NCBI GenBank assembly: GCA_033220425.1 | Contig: CM065651.1 | Span: 4,340,001 to 4,404,000, forward strand | Direction of reading: 5' to 3' | Length of the DNA: 64,000 nt | Source of the DNA: Lepraria neglecta | Lineage: Eukaryota > Ascomycota > Lecanoromycetes > Lecanorales > Stereocaulaceae | In this document: in pieces, positions 60,344-64,000 of the stretch | How positions within the stretch are numbered: position 1 is the stretch's first letter | Layout: every line of letters starts with the position of its first letter | Program-made: the position numbers and the translations under genes | The notes under the pieces: model-generated | The model's input: the letters and a program-made list of their open reading frames with translations, nothing else | What the model was told of the DNA's origin: nothing | Databases searched by the model: none

Positions 60344-61299
60344 TTGATAACCTAGTGGTTTCTACACTCATTTTTCGTGTTCGGGAATTGAAGAAGAGGG
60401 AATAATTGGGTTTGATTTGGGGAGGAGGATTGGGGATGATGGATTAATTCAGGTATAAATTTGGCATAGCCTATGGAGGATGGAAGGAAGAAACATTCAT
60501 GATGAGCGATGAGAAAGAGCGATATACATGGGCAAGGCGCATGAGATTGATGAGAATTCACTTAACTTCTAATCTTAAATAGCTAATTTAGCAACGGAAT
60601 GGAAAGGAAAAGTTTTTGAAAATTAAGGTTCTCAAGTCGAGCTCTTCATGATGTGGTCTCCGAAAACCTAGGCAGAATTGCATGCTGCTAACTTTGTTCT
60701 CATGCTCACCTTTGGACTGATACCCACTCATGTCGTCCGAGCTTTTTACAGCTTTTCGCTCATCTCATCCTAGAGGATCTCTCTCGCGTTGACATACCTG
60801 CCAGTGCCGTGCGGCTCTTACGCACGTAAGTATACACCATTGACTTAGCAGTAGGGCTTATCTCAAAGTAGACTGGTGCTAATGGCACTACTATGGGCTG
60901 CAAAAAGTCGCTCCTACCAAGAATTATGTTCTTATGCCCACAACATGAACTTGAATTTGCCTACTCCGAGAAAAGAGCCATGTGTGACCTAACCATATCT
61001 CTCATGATGGTGGTGGTAGTAGTCGCTACAGTGGGACTGTGGGTTAGTATGTCTCATGATCAGATGCGGTTTCAGCCATACGCCATGACCATAGGCCATA
61101 GCGAGAGATCCGTACTTCCTGAGAGCACTATTTATATAAGTATCCTACCAGTAGTTGGCTCTTTAGTCGAGTTCATCTCTTTCAGAGCTATAGCAGTTCT
61201 TTTCACAGCAATTAAGCCTATATATATATTAGTCTATCTATCCTTTTATCCTATCTATACTCACATTCTTCCCCCCTCTTTCTAAGTATAAATACCTTA
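60344..61299. other. Intergenic stretch before the retroelement
   Basis: This is the 3' flank of the galactose oxidase gene followed by AT-rich sequence. A hydrophobic plus-strand frame at 60893-61285 has no homology I recognise and runs into the TA-rich margin of the retroelement; I do not call it a gene. Confidence 0.45.
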
Positions 61300-64000
61300 G
61301 TATTACCTAGTCATAGCCGTCGCTACACATAAATCAGCTACCTCTAAGAAAGCCTCCAAGAAAGCCTCCAAGACGGCCCCTAAGACCTCCTCCAAGAACC
61401 GTAAACAAGCTAAAACAGCTACTCGGAGGGATACTATACCCCCCCCGAATTACAGGTATCTACTACCTCTTCGGGAACTATTAGCCCAAGCCTTATCGAC
61501 GAAACACCTCCTCCTAGTTACCGTGATTAAATTCGCGAGTTAGAATACCGCCTAGCGGCGCTAAAGGACCAGCGCGATCACCAGGATCGCTATCAAGTCT
61601 ACAAGTTATATAGTCGCCGTTGCCGTTATCGTTATCGCTACTTATCTATTTCTAGTATAGACTCGGAGGAGGGGGATAGCCTAATAGTCTCTTTCAGGTA
61701 TACCGAAGGTAAGAAACCCTTTCTTAGTCTTTATAAGCGCTATTATACCGTTAATATCAAGTATTTTAAGTAAATCTTCTTTAGAATATTTAAAACGGAA
61801 CACCTTATAAAGCTAGCCTATAACTATACTAATCGTATAGATAGCGATACTATCCAGGAGACTAACGGGTTAGTATACCTTCTGCAGTATTTCGAGGTAT
61901 ATAGCCAGGCCGTTTATTACTATACGCACCCTATAGTAAGTATACAGTTATAGGTAGCCCTTTCGGACTACCGCCTTCGCCTTACAGAGCTATATATATA
62001 CTATAAATTTAACTCTATCCGCGTATACTATTATATATTCGTCACCACACACATCCTGAGTAGCCAGGATAATCTAGTAGCCTGGTCGATCGATAATAGA
62101 TACTACTCAGACCTCTTGGTCCGAAGGATATCTATACAGGGCGATACTAGGTCATACGCAGGTAGTAGTACCTTAAAATCCTTCTCTTCAGGCCTATTCA
62201 CGTATAGATCATTCAATAGCGGCCACTATCTACGCGACCGCTGCAGGTATCTTTATATCTATTCTATATATCAGTAGAATCACCTAGCGAATACGTGCTC
62301 AAGGGCTAACTCGGCCTCGAACAACGCTAACTTGACACTACTAGCAAATCGAATTTCTAAGTCGGAATAACTCCTAGAGTACCCGCAGGTACCTATATCG
62401 CTACTATACGTAGCAGAAGGTTTTCTATACTTACTCGTCGATCTATCCGATCCAGATCTACCCTATCAGGGCCCGTTACGCATCGATAGTTAGTATAAAT
62501 AGTTAAAGAATCACCCCGATCAAACCTTCGCCAAGACCCTAGCGGCTATTCTTCGGAAGGGGGCAAAAATCGGGTATAGAGGTATAGATATCCAATACCT
62601 CAGTCAAAACTACTAATTAGCATATATAGCACCAGATATATTAACTGCGGACCTTTAAAAACAGCTTCAGTATAACTAGTTAACTCTAGTAGACTATTAG
62701 ACGGAGCCCCGGTACGTCTGTTCGCCGCTAGGCTTAGTCCCGAAGCACGATAGGGGCTAGAGACGTATTCATAACCTCTCGTTTCTATACGGCAGCTTAG
62801 TCAATAATAGTATACCTTACGATTAGGGTACCTTAGAGTATATAATATACGATAACACCGTAGATACGCTGCTGTAACAAGGTCTAGGGGCTTAATTCGT
62901 TAAGCGAGACCTGAAAGACGCCTTTCGTCATATTCTAGTAGCTACTTTAGACTAGTAGCTACTAGGTTTCTACTATAATGGTTTCTACTGGAAAGAACGC
63001 TATCTACCCTTTAGTTTACGTATAGTACTATTCCTCTTTAACCTGTTTGCGAAGGCGGTTAACTAGATTATAACCGTAGTATTACTATAGGCTATAGTAT
63101 TACACTACTTGGACGATTTCTTCGCCATTCTGGCACTATAAGCCGACGCTATCATATACAGCCATTAATTCGATCAAGTATATAACGAATTAGGCCTATC
63201 AGTTAACTATTCAAAGGATACGAGAGGTACAAAAGCCGACTTTGTAGGAATTGAATTCGATAGCATCCTTATATAGGTACGACTCCCTCCAGATAAGCTA
63301 GATAGGGCAAGAAATACAGTATAAGGCCTCCTTAAAAGGCCTATAATCCTATATTCGGAACTTAAGTCAGCAGTCGGTTTTCTATCATTTACTACTAAAA
63401 TTATGGTTCCAGGAAGGGCCTTCTTAAGGCGACTTTTTGATATAATTCGGAGGCTAATGGCTATCCTATATATCACCGCAGCTATAAAGGCTGATCTACT
63501 ATAGTAGTATACCTTCCTGAAGGACTGGAATGGCCTTAAACTACTACGTTACGTCGTTAGTCGACCATCGTGGTATATATAGACTGACGCCTCTGGGAGG
63601 CTTGGTATAGGGGGCTACATTCTTAATCACCCAGCCCATTTATACTCGGTCCAGGATGTCTTTAGTATACCGGTCGCTATACGCTATTATTATAAAGATA
63701 TATAATTCAAAGAAATAAAGGCTGTTCTTTACGCGATACAGCTATAGTTAGAATAACTCCGGGGATCAAAATTAACCCTTTATTGCGATAATAATACCTG
63801 TATCTATAGGCTATATAAATCCTCGATCTGTAGACCAGCCATAGCCCTACTAAGGGATATAGCTATGCTTACGGCTAGATATGACATCTATTTGGTTCCG
63901 GAATAGATCCTAACAGGAGCTAACTAACTGGCTAATAACCTCTTGCGATTCCGATATCGAAAAATCGCTGATAGATACCCTCAGCTAGGTCACCTAGCTA
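61300..64000 (+). mobile_element. Fossil retroelement with reverse transcriptase and RNase H remains, cut by the window edge
   Basis: An old, heavily decayed retroelement on the plus strand continues past the right edge. Its first part (about 61320-62380) begins Lys-rich and looks like a gag-type region. The second part carries reverse transcriptase landmarks (a YLDD catalytic box at about 63106-63117) and an RNase-H-like TDAS box at about 63583-63594. The reverse transcriptase followed by RNase H and the style of the conserved blocks suggest a DIRS-like or Ty3-like family; the part that would decide (integrase or tyrosine recombinase) lies outside the window. The body is TA-rich and full of interruptions (well over ten), which fits repeat-induced point mutation. 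No terminal repeat could be recognised. Clearly inactive and probably old, although such mutation can age a copy quickly. Confidence 0.7.

Noticed and set aside
60893-61285. Hydrophobic plus-strand frame of 130 codons
   Set aside because: It sits in AT-rich sequence at the edge of the retroelement, with no recognisable signal, domain or splice structure.

Overview
The window reads as nuclear DNA of a filamentous ascomycete (Pezizomycotina). Genes carry several short introns of about 40-120 nt with GT..AG ends and CTAAC/CTGAC-like branch sites, and the protein families are typically fungal: a Zn2Cys6 factor, an RTA1-type membrane protein, galactose oxidase, F-box proteins and many small secreted proteins. 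The F-box, integral-membrane and SLIP-GC-like families recall Leotiomycetes, but that is only a guess.

Layout. 0.7-9.7 kb: a head-to-head pair of related secreted-protein genes (the second broken), a decayed gene, an ankyrin fragment, another decayed gene with a Cys-rich tail, and two intact secreted-protein genes. 10.2-13.7 kb: an 11-exon SLIP-GC-like P-loop GTPase, which I could splice into one 980-residue frame. 14-21 kb: mostly empty sequence, one secreted-protein relic, two unknown intracellular genes and an Ala/Gly-rich secreted gene. 22.7-28.3 kb: a nucleoside deoxyribosyltransferase-like gene, a broken vanillyl-alcohol-oxidase-type flavoenzyme, an F-box gene with an internal stop, and an unknown gene. 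29.2-30.3 kb: a broken M35-like metallopeptidase. 31.7-38.0 kb: the healthiest block, with a Zn2Cys6 regulator, an RTA1-family membrane protein and an ADAL-type deaminase, all of which splice cleanly. 39.5-42.2 kb: two decayed genes, one of them a multi-span membrane protein. 43.5-49.8 kb: a GPI-anchored Thr-rich wall protein, diverged repeats, a broken chitin-binding gene and an intact single-exon F-box gene. 50.0-53.6 kb: a small broken gene and a large relic in which an FAD/NAD(P)-binding oxidoreductase runs into a formyltransferase-like domain. 54-58 kb: no gene I can defend. 58.1-60.3 kb: an intact galactose oxidase. 61.3-64.0 kb: a fossil retroelement running off the right edge.

The overall picture is an accessory, secretome-rich region under strong gene decay: about ten of roughly 27 protein genes are interrupted, while their neighbours keep complete multi-exon frames. 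No single pathway links the genes. The most unusual items are the oxidoreductase-formyltransferase relic, the GTPase with a GC-AG intron at its G3 motif, and the secreted paralog pair in which one copy has an apparent 17-nt intron. All splicing here is inferred by eye from frame and splice-site consistency.
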